Source: Silene conica (lineage: Eukaryota > Streptophyta > Magnoliopsida > Caryophyllales > Caryophyllaceae). Taken from it: a stretch of DNA of 64,000 nucleotides. The stretch is taken from positions 10,812,649-10,876,648 of the forward strand of contig CM055312.2 of assembly GCA_029255685.2 (NCBI GenBank), in the 5' to 3' direction. Shown piece by piece: positions 10,317 to 24,276 of the stretch. How positions within the stretch are numbered: the stretch's first letter is position 1; every line of letters begins with the position of its first letter. Made by a program: the position numbers and the translations under genes. The notes under the pieces were generated by a model. It saw only the letters and a list, made by a program, of their open reading frames with translations, did no database searches and was not told the origin of the DNA.

Positions 10317-13300
10317 ATCACCCAATCTTCAAAAAGTTTCGTCCTCGAAACTCGAAGGTAGAAGTAAGTATGAAAACAACTAAAACTTTCAAAATGAACC
10401 AGCGGTTCATGACAACTCAAAACTTTATCTTCCAAGAGGTTTTTAAGGAGCAAAAGAGTTCAAGGTACAAGTCTTGTCACTGGACGTTGGGATCCTCGTT
10501 ACGTATTCGAGAGTCCGACATTCCAAATCTGAGACAAGTCCCAAAATTAAATCGATAAGGTTCAAAATTTAGATTGATTCGGTGTTGATAAGCACATCAC
10601 AGGTTATCAGACGTCTCCAATAATAAGTTGCAGTGGCAGTCAACGCTGAAATCCATCATAGTTGTTAAACGTTCTGCTCTTTAAAATCAAGTTTCCTTCA
10701 AAATCAACCTTTATTTACTTTTAACAAAAGAGGGAGCAGTTTCCAAATCCTCAAAACAATTAAGATTTTCCAAAAATTACAACTTTTAGGGTTAACAATA
10801 GCGAAGAAATTCCAAAAACAGTCACCGGAAGCGTAGAAACGATCATAGAGATTACTTTCGACACGAAGGATTGAGAGTTTCTAGTTTCACAGCTTACAGA
10901 ACACACGAGGAAGGATCGAAGGAATGAAACAACCAGGTTAGAGGTCAAGAAAACGGTAACTCTTGCTAAACATGGGGTCACTAATCACTCGATCCATAAT
11001 CAAAGCACCGTTACAACGATTCCCAATATATCTCAAGAAGGACAATTCAAGTGATCTCTAGACTCTCCATGGTTTCACGATCCCTCTTACCATTATCTCA
11101 TCCACAGAAAAAGGTATTCCTCAACAAGAAGTCTTCCAAAACTCTGAACCGTAATTCTATCACCATAACAACGAACTTCAAAACCCAAGATACGGTACTC
11201 ATTATCCTATAACCTTAAATTTTGACAGTTTGATCCTAGCAAACCTATTCCACAAGGTTCGATATCTTAAATTCCCAAATTTTATAATCACGGTGATCAA
11301 TCAAATCGAGACTTTACTAAGGTAACAACTCTTAAATCCTTTGGTTTCCAACTACTTACCGACAACATGCATCCCAAATGAAGTTCCAAAGAAGTAAAAA
11401 TTTTCACTCTTATAGTTTCCATAAGGTTTAGACATTCATATTCCGAGATTCCTCAATTGATATTTATGAACACCTATAAGTTACAAATTTCTACTCTATG
11501 ATTACCTCAGACATCAACGGTTACCTGTCAACCACTAATGAAGTATTATTAAGCCAACAGGCTTTCATTATTCCACAGCTATCTAAAACGATCGACCTAG
11601 CTAACAATGGGGCATCTTAAAATTTCCTTAAGTATCCCAATAGGTAAACGCTGAGGTTCAATAAGTAACCTAAGATCAGACACTCAGCCAACTCCATAAG
11701 TCAAATCGTAAATGTCTCAACATTCTCACACCGTTACCAATAACTCTCGTTCCTCAAGTATGTGGTCCTTTCTGCATTACAAAAATTCCTCAAGATTAAG
11801 TAGCACTAACTTACATAATTCATCAATTTAACCACATCATCATCATCTTAAGCATGTACCTCCAAAATAACCTAAGACTCCAAGTATCGTATTTAAATCC
11901 TCAAATGGTACTTCCAAATTCACAATCACCACGTACATCTAGCCATCTAACACGAAGCTTTCAAGACGACACACTATCCAATATCACCCAATTATTAGTA
12001 TCACAACTCTCTCAACCAAACTTTGACAACGCAAAACCAAGCACTCCTCAAGGCATGTATCTCTACCCCAAGAACAGGTCGATCTCGCGACTATTCTAAA
12101 TGAAAAGGAACAAGTCTCACAGAAGAGGAGATGAGATGCGAACTTCAGGGATAAACACGACACAGGTCTCGAGAGAGACAAACGGAAGACGGCTCAAGGG
12201 ATAACAAGATGACAAGGTAAGGAACTTTAGGCTATGGACTCCAATAAAATTGAAGCCAAGATCAGAAGGAGAAGCAAAGGAGAGGAAAGGAGAGAAGCGA
12301 TATGAAAGAAACGATTACGGGAATCTCTCAAGGTGCAAGTCTCTCACTATTCTCATGGGGTTCTCCCTTCTTACTTCCCAAATCAGGTCATTCAATTGTC
12401 GGTTCTCCCGAACAATTCCTCGAACGATTTATACACCCAAGCCTTCCAAACCTTCAGACAATATCACCATTACGGCTACCTATTCTCAAAAGTTTGAGAT
12501 GTCACATCTCTGCTAGTTCCACTAATGACAATTCAATAACACTTTCAGGTCATCTTCCCTATATGCTATATCCACTTTATTTGTTTACCCTACTGTCCAC
12601 CAGATAACAATTTTTAAACCATCAAGTTTTTCCGAACTTACATCTCTCAATGAATTACTTCATTCCATCCACATACTGGTGGTGCAACTTCAAATTTCTC
12701 TTAAGTTTTTCAATAAATAAACGCTAAGATTTATTAAGCCACCTAGGGTCACATAGTGATTCAACCTCTTCGAGTATTCCACTATTATAGCAAATGATTC
12801 GTATTCCTCAACAATGAGCCTTTCTCAGCTCAATCACTCACCTAAGTCAAGTGATACTAACTCACTTCATCATACACTCATCATCATTAGCATCTTAAGC
12901 CTATTCTTTCAGGTTGTTCTATAACCTCAAGTATCTTATCTAACTCCTTAAACAGTACTCTTCAATCCACATATTTTCACGATCTAAGCATAGTTCTCAA
13001 GGTTAGGTTCCACCGAATATTAAGTATACAACTCAACCTTCAAGCAAGTATCCTATCACTCACTTTTACTCTCCCAATTGGATAGACAACTAGACCCTTG
13101 GATCACCAAAACATGTCTCTCGATACCTCTTAAGTTATTCCTCAAATAACATTATTTCTCATAACACAGCTTACGGTTATCCTAAGACTAGTTCCTCCAA
13201 ATCCAATAAAAGAGAAGGTTACCTAGAGGGCACCTTAAGAAAGCAAGCAACAAGGTTAAGCTGAAAAGATATGAAGATCTGTTCAAGCAAGATAGACAAA

Positions 13301-13657
13301 TATTCTAAAAGAAGGATGTGCATCCAGAGTTATCGAAAAAGGTGATGCACGAAGAAAGAGAAGTATCCTCAAGGCTTAGAAGCATCCTCCAACAGTAGCA
13401 CGAATCTTCTATCTTCGGTAGGAACTCAGGTCTTCATCGTCAGATGGATTAGTCCACGGTTCGTCGATTGGAAGACAATAAAGTAAAATCAAAGACAATC
13501 AACAAACACGTTAGAACCTAATAAAAGCAGTCACAAAACAGACTACAATTTAAGTCCTTAAATCTACCCCATCTCTCATTCATTATTCGACTAAATGGTC
13601 AAGTTAAGGTTGGGGGTTACATGAGTGCGTCGGGAGCAATAATGCTCTGATACCAAC
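10317..13657 (-). repeat. Internal region 1 of the Gypsy-type array (non-coding)
   Basis: 3341 bp between LTR1 and LTR2. I see no ORF above about 100 codons and no gag, protease, RT, RNase H or integrase motif on either strand. It seems identical in length and sequence to internal region 2 where compared. The primer-binding site lies at its right end, and a purine-rich AAGATTGGGTGAT (minus strand) abuts LTR1 as a polypurine tract candidate. Confidence 0.85.
13644..13655 (-). promoter_or_regulatory. Primer-binding site for initiator tRNA-Met (copy 1)
   Basis: The plus strand reads GCTCTGATACCA, so the minus strand reads TGGTATCAGAGC, complementary to the 3' end of plant initiator tRNA-Met. 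It lies two bases from the LTR edge, which fixes the element's orientation as minus. Confidence 0.9.
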
Positions 13658-16513
13658 TGTGAAACCCCTCGCGAAAGCGGAAATATAAACACACAAAAGT
13701 ACTAAAAATGCAGCGGAATTAAAACTTTTTAAAGATAAAACATGCGAGAAGTCTTAGACTGAAACGTAAACTGAAACTGAAACCAAATAGATAAGTAACA
13801 GTTCTAAGTATCAAACTGAAACATAAAAAAAAAAAAATACATCAACCGGGGATGGCACATCCCTACCGGCACCAAAACAAAAAAACAACAAAAGTCTAAG
13901 AGTCTAGCTAAGCGTAAACGGGTAAGTCAACTGATGAATGGATCATCACTCGCTAGCTCTCCTGTAACCCCGATCTCCAACCCTGCATGTACCTACATAC
14001 ATGAAAACATGTACGCCACAATCAGTGGGGAGTGACTAAAGTTCTCCTAGCCACCTTTTCTGACAACACGCAACATATAAACAATACAGAACACTCCAAC
14101 ATATAACAACATGTGAAGCATAAACATCTCATCATCTGATCTCTTACTATCATGCGATTACCATGCACGGCTCTCAACTAACTTCATAAACAAATAGGAA
14201 GGAGAGCCGGTTTCCCTACTGGTTACCCAGTCGGGGGGTCTTTCAATCCAATTATTTATGAAACCGAACTAAGAGTCATCCAATGCCTTGGATGATTTAA
14301 CCACAACTCATATAACAACAATAACATACTAGGCATATCTGACACTGTACCATCATCAAGGCAAGCAGACATAAAACAGCAAGTACAAAGGTTCAGAGGC
14401 GACATCTTAACGCATAACCTAGGTACTAAATAATTCAGCAAGTATAAAGGTTCAGAGGCGACATCTTAACGCATAACCTAAATACCAAGTTCACAATATC
14501 AAGCAAGGACTCAGAGGCGAAAACTCAACGCATGGACCGGCTATCACTGAACATTAGACTCAGAGGCGAAAACTCAACGCATGGACTAACATTCAATTCA
14601 CTATCACAAGTAAGGAACTCAGAGGCGAAAACTCAACGCATGTTCCCCTACCACATCACAAGATACTAGACTCAGAGGCGAAAACTCAACGCATGTTCTA
14701 GCACCAAACACCTGCACTCCGGGTAAGGTATGACAACCTGACCGCCCCGTCGTGCAGTTGCTCTACTCGTCAGACTCAGAGGCCAGCTTAAGGCATGTTC
14801 TGACATACATGTCTGGACTCAGAGGCGAAAACTCAACGCATGTCCCAGACACGACAAACAGACATGTATGGAACTCAGAGGCGAAAACTCAACGCATGTT
14901 CCCATACACGACAAACAACTCACGTATTAAGTTCAGAGGCCAGCTTAAGGCATAACTTAATACGCAACAAAACAATATCATTCAAGTCTATGAACTACTC
15001 TATAGTTCTACCTTTAACCTCTAATCAACACTTAATTGACCTCGAGAACTAAGATGAGGGAGAGCCGGTTTCCCTTTCGGTTGCCCGACCGGGGGGTCTC
15101 TATCCTTACCCTATTCCCGAACCCAATATAATGTTGCCCATCCTCCGGGGACCTCAAATACATGTCAAAGGTACACAAAACAAGTTTCAAGTAAAACCGA
15201 TTAACCGTTTGAAAGTTACACTCAATTTACAAAATCCTCAAAATAGCCTACAGGGGTCCCCAGCCGGTCGGCAGGCAGCCGGTCGGCCGGCTGGTGACCA
15301 CCTCAGCCTTTTCTTTCTTTTCTGAAATAACACACGAACTCCCAGCCGGTCGGCAGGCAGCCGGTCGGCCGGCTGGGAACTCAGCCTCCTAAAATTTGAA
15401 ATCTCAAATCAACAGTAACGCACTCCCAGCCGGCTGGCAGGCGGCCGGTCTGCCGGCTGGGAGACCTATTTCCTATGGTCTCAAGGTCACGCATAAATCA
15501 CAAAAACCTCAAGGAGTACTCTCAGCCGGTCGACCGGCGGCCGGTCGGTCGACCGGCTCAGAGAGCCTGGTCAGAAAAACCGCGTTTCCAGCCTTCTTCA
15601 AAACTTACTCATTCGACACCAAAACTTATAAATCGATTCAAATGATGTTTACCCAACATTATCAAACACCAAATACTACTAATCTAACAGCACACAAGTC
15701 CCATAACAATCCTCAAACGATTAATTTTATGTATCCGTCTTAACATACGAAAAACTGAAATAACATATAAACATGTTTCAACCTCAAAGAGCATGAATTT
15801 CTCACATAGGAACGATCCTAAACATGTTACTAAGTCCGTAAATCATCCACTCAAACATAAATCAGAAACCATGACAAGATTTAACAACAAAAGTGCTAAT
15901 ATTCACAAATAGGCCGAGTTTCTCATTATCGTCACCTCCTAAGCTTATCCGGCTAAAGATCTTCCTCGAGTATGAAGCTATCAATGTCCGGGTTGTCAAA
16001 TCCTTCGCCTGAAAACAAAGAAAACCGGTTTAGGAGCATAAAAACGGAATTATGAAAACAGGCTGAATTTTCGAAGTGATGGAAACGAGAAACCGAAGTG
16101 GTAGATGACTTGGAAATTGAACGAGGATTCCGAAAATGTACTTACTTTCTCGATTTGAAGAACGGATGATGAAGAAAAGCTTGAAAAGGAGAGAGTAACA
16201 ATGGAGGTTTTGAAGGAATTAAGTTTACAGTGAAAGGAGTTGTGAGGAAGATGAAATATGACAACTTAAGGGGTTTTTAGGGGTTTAAGTAATTGCCCTT
16301 CCGTATTTAAATAAAATGGGTCGGACTTGAACGGATATTTATCATTCGAGTTTAAGTTCGCCAAGTAGTATTCGTCTTAAGGACTTAAGGTTCTTAAGAC
16401 GGATCTCACTAATTTAATAAAATCTTTCGAGATAAATTATCAAATTATTATTTTATTACTTAAAATAATTAAAAACGCTTAAATTAGATTTTACGAAAAT
16501 ACGGGATGTTACA
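13658..16513 (-). repeat. LTR2 (mosaic middle LTR)
   Basis: 2856 bp. Up to the position equivalent to LTR1 8606 it carries every LTR3 variant (13-A run, ten-base deletion, four substitutions). From the position equivalent to LTR1 8893 onward it carries the LTR1 variants (6-G run rather than 7; CCAAGTAG rather than CCACGTAG near the right end). This is the pattern expected of a single crossover between the two LTRs of one element. Confidence 0.88.
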
Positions 16514-19500
16514 ATCACCCAATCTTCAAAAAGTTTCGTCCTCGAAACTCGAAGGTAGAAGTAAGTATGAAAACAACTAAAACTTTCAAAATGAACCAGC
16601 GGTTCATGACAACTCAAAACTTTATCTTCCAAGAGGTTTTTAAGGAGCAAAAGAGTTCAAGGTACAAGTCTTGTCACTGGACGTTGGGATCCTCGTTACG
16701 TATTCGAGAGTCCGACATTCCAAATCTGAGACAAGTCCCAAAATTAAATCGATAAGGTTCAAAATTTAGATTGATTCGGTGTTGATAAGCACATCACAGG
16801 TTATCAGACGTCTCCAATAATAAGTTGCAGTGGCAGTCAACGCTGAAATCCATCATAGTTGTTAAACGTTCTGCTCTTTAAAATCAAGTTTCCTTCAAAA
16901 TCAACCTTTATTTACTTTTAACAAAAGAGGGAGCAGTTTCCAAATCCTCAAAACAATTAAGATTTTCCAAAAATTACAACTTTTAGGGTTAACAATAGCG
17001 AAGAAATTCCAAAAACAGTCACCGGAAGCGTAGAAACGATCATAGAGATTACTTTCGACACGAAGGATTGAGAGTTTCTAGTTTCACAGCTTACAGAACA
17101 CACGAGGAAGGATCGAAGGAATGAAACAACCAGGTTAGAGGTCAAGAAAACGGTAACTCTTGCTAAACATGGGGTCACTAATCACTCGATCCATAATCAA
17201 AGCACCGTTACAACGATTCCCAATATATCTCAAGAAGGACAATTCAAGTGATCTCTAGACTCTCCATGGTTTCACGATCCCTCTTACCATTATCTCATCC
17301 ACAGAAAAAGGTATTCCTCAACAAGAAGTCTTCCAAAACTCTGAACCGTAATTCTATCACCATAACAACGAACTTCAAAACCCAAGATACGGTACTCATT
17401 ATCCTATAACCTTAAATTTTGACAGTTTGATCCTAGCAAACCTATTCCACAAGGTTCGATATCTTAAATTCCCAAATTTTATAATCACGGTGATCAATCA
17501 AATCGAGACTTTACTAAGGTAACAACTCTTAAATCCTTTGGTTTCCAACTACTTACCGACAACATGCATCCCAAATGAAGTTCCAAAGAAGTAAAAATTT
17601 TCACTCTTATAGTTTCCATAAGGTTTAGACATTCATATTCCGAGATTCCTCAATTGATATTTATGAACACCTATAAGTTACAAATTTCTACTCTATGATT
17701 ACCTCAGACATCAACGGTTACCTGTCAACCACTAATGAAGTATTATTAAGCCAACAGGCTTTCATTATTCCACAGCTATCTAAAACGATCGACCTAGCTA
17801 ACAATGGGGCATCTTAAAATTTCCTTAAGTATCCCAATAGGTAAACGCTGAGGTTCAATAAGTAACCTAAGATCAGACACTCAGCCAACTCCATAAGTCA
17901 AATCGTAAATGTCTCAACATTCTCACACCGTTACCAATAACTCTCGTTCCTCAAGTATGTGGTCCTTTCTGCATTACAAAAATTCCTCAAGATTAAGTAG
18001 CACTAACTTACATAATTCATCAATTTAACCACATCATCATCATCTTAAGCATGTACCTCCAAAATAACCTAAGACTCCAAGTATCGTATTTAAATCCTCA
18101 AATGGTACTTCCAAATTCACAATCACCACGTACATCTAGCCATCTAACACGAAGCTTTCAAGACGACACACTATCCAATATCACCCAATTATTAGTATCA
18201 CAACTCTCTCAACCAAACTTTGACAACGCAAAACCAAGCACTCCTCAAGGCATGTATCTCTACCCCAAGAACAGGTCGATCTCGCGACTATTCTAAATGA
18301 AAAGGAACAAGTCTCACAGAAGAGGAGATGAGATGCGAACTTCAGGGATAAACACGACACAGGTCTCGAGAGAGACAAACGGAAGACGGCTCAAGGGATA
18401 ACAAGATGACAAGGTAAGGAACTTTAGGCTATGGACTCCAATAAAATTGAAGCCAAGATCAGAAGGAGAAGCAAAGGAGAGGAAAGGAGAGAAGCGATAT
18501 GAAAGAAACGATTACGGGAATCTCTCAAGGTGCAAGTCTCTCACTATTCTCATGGGGTTCTCCCTTCTTACTTCCCAAATCAGGTCATTCAATTGTCGGT
18601 TCTCCCGAACAATTCCTCGAACGATTTATACACCCAAGCCTTCCAAACCTTCAGACAATATCACCATTACGGCTACCTATTCTCAAAAGTTTGAGATGTC
18701 ACATCTCTGCTAGTTCCACTAATGACAATTCAATAACACTTTCAGGTCATCTTCCCTATATGCTATATCCACTTTATTTGTTTACCCTACTGTCCACCAG
18801 ATAACAATTTTTAAACCATCAAGTTTTTCCGAACTTACATCTCTCAATGAATTACTTCATTCCATCCACATACTGGTGGTGCAACTTCAAATTTCTCTTA
18901 AGTTTTTCAATAAATAAACGCTAAGATTTATTAAGCCACCTAGGGTCACATAGTGATTCAACCTCTTCGAGTATTCCACTATTATAGCAAATGATTCGTA
19001 TTCCTCAACAATGAGCCTTTCTCAGCTCAATCACTCACCTAAGTCAAGTGATACTAACTCACTTCATCATACACTCATCATCATTAGCATCTTAAGCCTA
19101 TTCTTTCAGGTTGTTCTATAACCTCAAGTATCTTATCTAACTCCTTAAACAGTACTCTTCAATCCACATATTTTCACGATCTAAGCATAGTTCTCAAGGT
19201 TAGGTTCCACCGAATATTAAGTATACAACTCAACCTTCAAGCAAGTATCCTATCACTCACTTTTACTCTCCCAATTGGATAGACAACTAGACCCTTGGAT
19301 CACCAAAACATGTCTCTCGATACCTCTTAAGTTATTCCTCAAATAACATTATTTCTCATAACACAGCTTACGGTTATCCTAAGACTAGTTCCTCCAAATC
19401 CAATAAAAGAGAAGGTTACCTAGAGGGCACCTTAAGAAAGCAAGCAACAAGGTTAAGCTGAAAAGATATGAAGATCTGTTCAAGCAAGATAGACAAATAT

Positions 19501-19854
19501 TCTAAAAGAAGGATGTGCATCCAGAGTTATCGAAAAAGGTGATGCACGAAGAAAGAGAAGTATCCTCAAGGCTTAGAAGCATCCTCCAACAGTAGCACGA
19601 ATCTTCTATCTTCGGTAGGAACTCAGGTCTTCATCGTCAGATGGATTAGTCCACGGTTCGTCGATTGGAAGACAATAAAGTAAAATCAAAGACAATCAAC
19701 AAACACGTTAGAACCTAATAAAAGCAGTCACAAAACAGACTACAATTTAAGTCCTTAAATCTACCCCATCTCTCATTCATTATTCGACTAAATGGTCAAG
19801 TTAAGGTTGGGGGTTACATGAGTGCGTCGGGAGCAATAATGCTCTGATACCAAC
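16514..19854 (-). repeat. Internal region 2 of the Gypsy-type array (non-coding)
   Basis: 3341 bp, the same length as internal region 1 and identical in every stretch compared. It is non-coding as far as can be seen. Confidence 0.85.
19841..19852 (-). promoter_or_regulatory. Primer-binding site for initiator tRNA-Met (copy 2)
   Basis: Second copy of TGGTATCAGAGC (minus strand), two bases inside the LTR3 edge. This is the one next to the true 5' LTR of the array. Confidence 0.9.
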
Positions 19855-22711
19855 TGTGAAACCCCTCGCGAAAGCGGAAATATAAACACACAAAAGTACT
19901 AAAAATGCAGCGGAATTAAAACTTTTTAAAGATAAAACATGCGAGAAGTCTTAGACTGAAACGTAAACTGAAACTGAAACCAAATAGATAAGTAACAGTT
20001 CTAAGTATCAAACTGAAACATAAAAAAAAAAAAATACATCAACCGGGGATGGCACATCCCTACCGGCACCAAAACAAAAAAACAACAAAAGTCTAAGAGT
20101 CTAGCTAAGCGTAAACGGGTAAGTCAACTGATGAATGGATCATCACTCGCTAGCTCTCCTGTAACCCCGATCTCCAACCCTGCATGTACCTACATACATG
20201 AAAACATGTACGCCACAATCAGTGGGGAGTGACTAAAGTTCTCCTAGCCACCTTTTCTGACAACACGCAACATATAAACAATACAGAACACTCCAACATA
20301 TAACAACATGTGAAGCATAAACATCTCATCATCTGATCTCTTACTATCATGCGATTACCATGCACGGCTCTCAACTAACTTCATAAACAAATAGGAAGGA
20401 GAGCCGGTTTCCCTACTGGTTACCCAGTCGGGGGGTCTTTCAATCCAATTATTTATGAAACCGAACTAAGAGTCATCCAATGCCTTGGATGATTTAACCA
20501 CAACTCATATAACAACAATAACATACTAGGCATATCTGACACTGTACCATCATCAAGGCAAGCAGACATAAAACAGCAAGTACAAAGGTTCAGAGGCGAC
20601 ATCTTAACGCATAACCTAGGTACTAAATAATTCAGCAAGTATAAAGGTTCAGAGGCGACATCTTAACGCATAACCTAAATACCAAGTTCACAATATCAAG
20701 CAAGGACTCAGAGGCGAAAACTCAACGCATGGACCGGCTATCACTGAACATTAGACTCAGAGGCGAAAACTCAACGCATGGACTAACATTCAATTCACTA
20801 TCACAAGTAAGGAACTCAGAGGCGAAAACTCAACGCATGTTCCCCTACCACATCACAAGATACTAGACTCAGAGGCGAAAACTCAACGCATGTTCTAGCA
20901 CCAAACACCTGCACTCCGGGTAAGGTATGACAACCTGACCGCCCCGTCGTGCAGTTGCTCTACTCGTCAGACTCAGAGGCCAGCTTAAGGCATGTTCTGA
21001 CATACATGTCTGGACTCAGAGGCGAAAACTCAACGCATGTCCCAGACACGACAAACAGACATGTATGGAACTCAGAGGCGAAAACTCAACGCATGTTCCC
21101 ATACACGACAAACAACTCACGTATTAAGTTCAGAGGCCAGCTTAAGGCATAACTTAATACGCAACAAAACAATATCATTCAAGTCTATGAACTACTCTAT
21201 AGTTCTACCTTTAACCTCTAATCAACACTTAATTGACCTCGAGAACTAAGATGAGGGAGAGCCGGTTTCCCTTTCGGTTGCCCGACCGGGGGGGTCTCTA
21301 TCCTTACCCTATTCCCGAACCCAATATAATGTTGCCCATCCTCCGGGGACCTCAAATACATGTCAAAGGTACACAAAACAAGTTTCAAGTAAAACCGATT
21401 AACCGTTTGAAAGTTACACTCAATTTACAAAATCCTCAAAATAGCCTACAGGGGTCCCCAGCCGGTCGGCAGGCAGCCGGTCGGCCGGCTGGTGACCACC
21501 TCAGCCTTTTCTTTCTTTTCTGAAATAACACACGAACTCCCAGCCGGTCGGCAGGCAGCCGGTCGGCCGGCTGGGAACTCAGCCTCCTAAAATTTGAAAT
21601 CTCAAATCAACAGTAACGCACTCCCAGCCGGCTGGCAGGCGGCCGGTCTGCCGGCTGGGAGACCTATTTCCTATGGTCTCAAGGTCACGCATAAATCACA
21701 AAAACCTCAAGGAGTACTCTCAGCCGGTCGACCGGCGGCCGGTCGGTCGACCGGCTCAGAGAGCCTGGTCAGAAAAACCGCGTTTCCAGCCTTCTTCAAA
21801 ACTTACTCATTCGACACCAAAACTTATAAATCGATTCAAATGATGTTTACCCAACATTATCAAACACCAAATACTACTAATCTAACAGCACACAAGTCCC
21901 ATAACAATCCTCAAACGATTAATTTTATGTATCCGTCTTAACATACGAAAAACTGAAATAACATATAAACATGTTTCAACCTCAAAGAGCATGAATTTCT
22001 CACATAGGAACGATCCTAAACATGTTACTAAGTCCGTAAATCATCCACTCAAACATAAATCAGAAACCATGACAAGATTTAACAACAAAAGTGCTAATAT
22101 TCACAAATAGGCCGAGTTTCTCATTATCGTCACCTCCTAAGCTTATCCGGCTAAAGATCTTCCTCGAGTATGAAGCTATCAATGTCCGGGTTGTCAAATC
22201 CTTCGCCTGAAAACAAAGAAAACCGGTTTAGGAGCATAAAAACGGAATTATGAAAACAGGCTGAATTTTCGAAGTGATGGAAACGAGAAACCGAAGTGGT
22301 AGATGACTTGGAAATTGAACGAGGATTCCGAAAATGTACTTACTTTCTCGATTTGAAGAACGGATGATGAAGAAAAGCTTGAAAAGGAGAGAGTAACAAT
22401 GGAGGTTTTGAAGGAATTAAGTTTACAGTGAAAGGAGTTGTGAGGAAGATGAAATATGACAACTTAAGGGGTTTTTAGGGGTTTAAGTAATTGCCCTTCC
22501 GTATTTAAATAAAATGGGTCGGACTTGAACGGATATTTATCATTCGAGTTTAAGTTCGCCACGTAGTATTCGTCTTAAGGACTTAAGGTTCTTAAGACGG
22601 ATCTCACTAATTTAATAAAATCTTTCGAGATAAATTATCAAATTATTATTTTATTACTTAAAATAATTAAAAACGCTTAAATTAGATTTTACGAAAATAC
22701 GGGATGTTACA
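19855..22711 (-). repeat. LTR3 (5' LTR in element orientation)
   Basis: 2857 bp. Compared with LTR2 it has one extra G in the run at about 21288-21294 and C for A near 22562. Between 20579 and 21720 it carries the same stem-loop array and GC-rich hairpins. It is followed by the right TSD ATAAT at 22712-22716. Confidence 0.9.
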
Positions 22712-22716
22712 ATAAT

Positions 22717-24276
22717 AGTTTAAAATGAATCAAAAACTGATATTGTCGATGTTTTCTTACAATCTTATAATTGTGCTACGAATATTATAGCGTCTGTACT
22801 GTTTGGTCAATATAAATGATGGACTTGTGAAGTATTTTTATTGTTAAAATTATGAGTTATTTGTTTTACATTATCTTTTACATGGTTTTTGTAAGGTAGA
22901 GAAATTTTCTAGTCCATTTATTTTATTTATTGTTTAACCTTTCTATTTAAGTGGTCTTTAGAATTTCTATTCACCGACCAAAGGCTTTTCAAAATTTATT
23001 GACTACTTTGAATACAATACACACGCACCAATTTAATATATTGTTTGCTAAAATATAATTGACTGATATTTCTTTTAGTGAAGACTTGATACAACGTTCT
23101 TTTATTATTATAAAGTTGCACTGTTATAGTTTACAAGGTGACAAAATAAAAATGAAACATGTGAATTTCACGGGTCATAAAACTAGTTATAATTCATATA
23201 TATGAAGTACTAAATAAACTTTTCGTTTAATGACCATTTTTGCATTAAATTTACATGACAAGATTTTGGACCGTATGATGAGCCTATTGTATTTCGAACA
23301 GAAAAAAGCTACAAAAATCATACTATTTTAAATCTAGTCGTAGATACATTTAGTTTCTGGTTCTACTACATTTAATTTCTGATTCTGCCCCTATGATAGT
23401 ATTATAAGGAGAGAATAACATAAGGGATACAATATTATTGATTTGTGGTGGTTACATTGATATGTTGATATGTGACGATATATTTATAACACATCGTCAA
23501 ACCCTAGAATGAAACCCTAATGATAGAATGGTTTGCCTAATATAGGTCCAATATCCTAATACCCCGCAATCGTAAAGGCAGTATATAGTGCGAACTTTAC
23601 GATTGGAGAAATACAAAAAAAAAAACAAGAAAACATAATTAATATAAAAAAACGTCTTCGTCTATTCATCTTGATCTTTCTTCAAGATATTTATCATAAA
23701 TCTTCTTATTTTTCACAAGTTGGTGGTTGGTAAGGGTGCGTATAAGACTCGCCAGACAAATTTTGGTGCGTAACTCGCCAGTTTTTTTTTTTCAGTGCAT
23801 AACTCGCCAGTTTTTTCAGTGCGTAACTCGCCAGGATATTGGGCTTGCCTAGTATAGGCCCAATATCCTAATACCCTAATTAGAATCTCTTAAAAACTTA
23901 GTTATTCTATTAGTTTGAATCATAAATATCAATTGTTATATATTTGCATGTTACACATTGCAAAATACAAAAGTTGCTCAAGTCGACATAATAACACTAC
24001 TAGCAATCTAACATACAAAAATATTATTCTCACAATCTTCCTCATGCATGGCGTCTAGATAAGTAAGTATTCAAAGTTGCAATATAGAGAGGGTGGAAGT
24101 GTGGAATTATGGCATGCATAGAATATACTTAGCTTCCAAATATCATTTCAAAGTCAAAGGACAATGGCCCAAAGCATAGAATATTGCCCACATTATTTTG
24201 GGACCCAATATTATATACCCTTAATCCAAAATAAATAAGAAAACATGTTTATTAAAAAAGTTAGGTGATTTTCCAA
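22717..24276. other. AT-rich intergenic DNA with one repeat-flanked block
   Basis: Mostly unrecognised AT-rich sequence. A block between two similar 33-bp direct repeats (about 23532-23565 and 23844-23876, both containing ATATCCTAATACCC) includes a perfect 11-bp hairpin (CAATCGTAAAG / CTTTACGATTG, 23567-23605) and four copies of a CTCGCCAG-ended motif (23735-23833). It may be an old LTR-element fragment; I cannot assign it. Confidence 0.5.

Larger units (their letters stand above)
7453..22711 (-). mobile_element. Tandem Gypsy-type LTR element: three LTRs, two internal regions
   Basis: LTR1 7453-10316, internal1 10317-13657, LTR2 13658-16513, internal2 16514-19854, LTR3 19855-22711. Read on the minus strand, each LTR starts TGTAACATCCCG and ends TTTCACA. 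The LTR is followed after two bases by TGGTATCAGAGC, the initiator-tRNA-Met primer-binding site. The whole array is flanked by one TSD, ATAAT (7448-7452 and 22712-22716). Termini and primer site resemble plant Tekay/Del chromoviruses, but no gag or pol could be found. It is best described as a large non-autonomous (LARD-like) derivative with a 3.34-kb internal region. A single TSD round three LTRs means one insertion followed by recombination, not three insertions. Confidence 0.9.

Noticed and set aside
7453-22711. 6.2-kb satellite or tandem gene cluster
   Set aside because: LTR ends, a primer-binding site and a single 5-bp TSD show a recombined retroelement.
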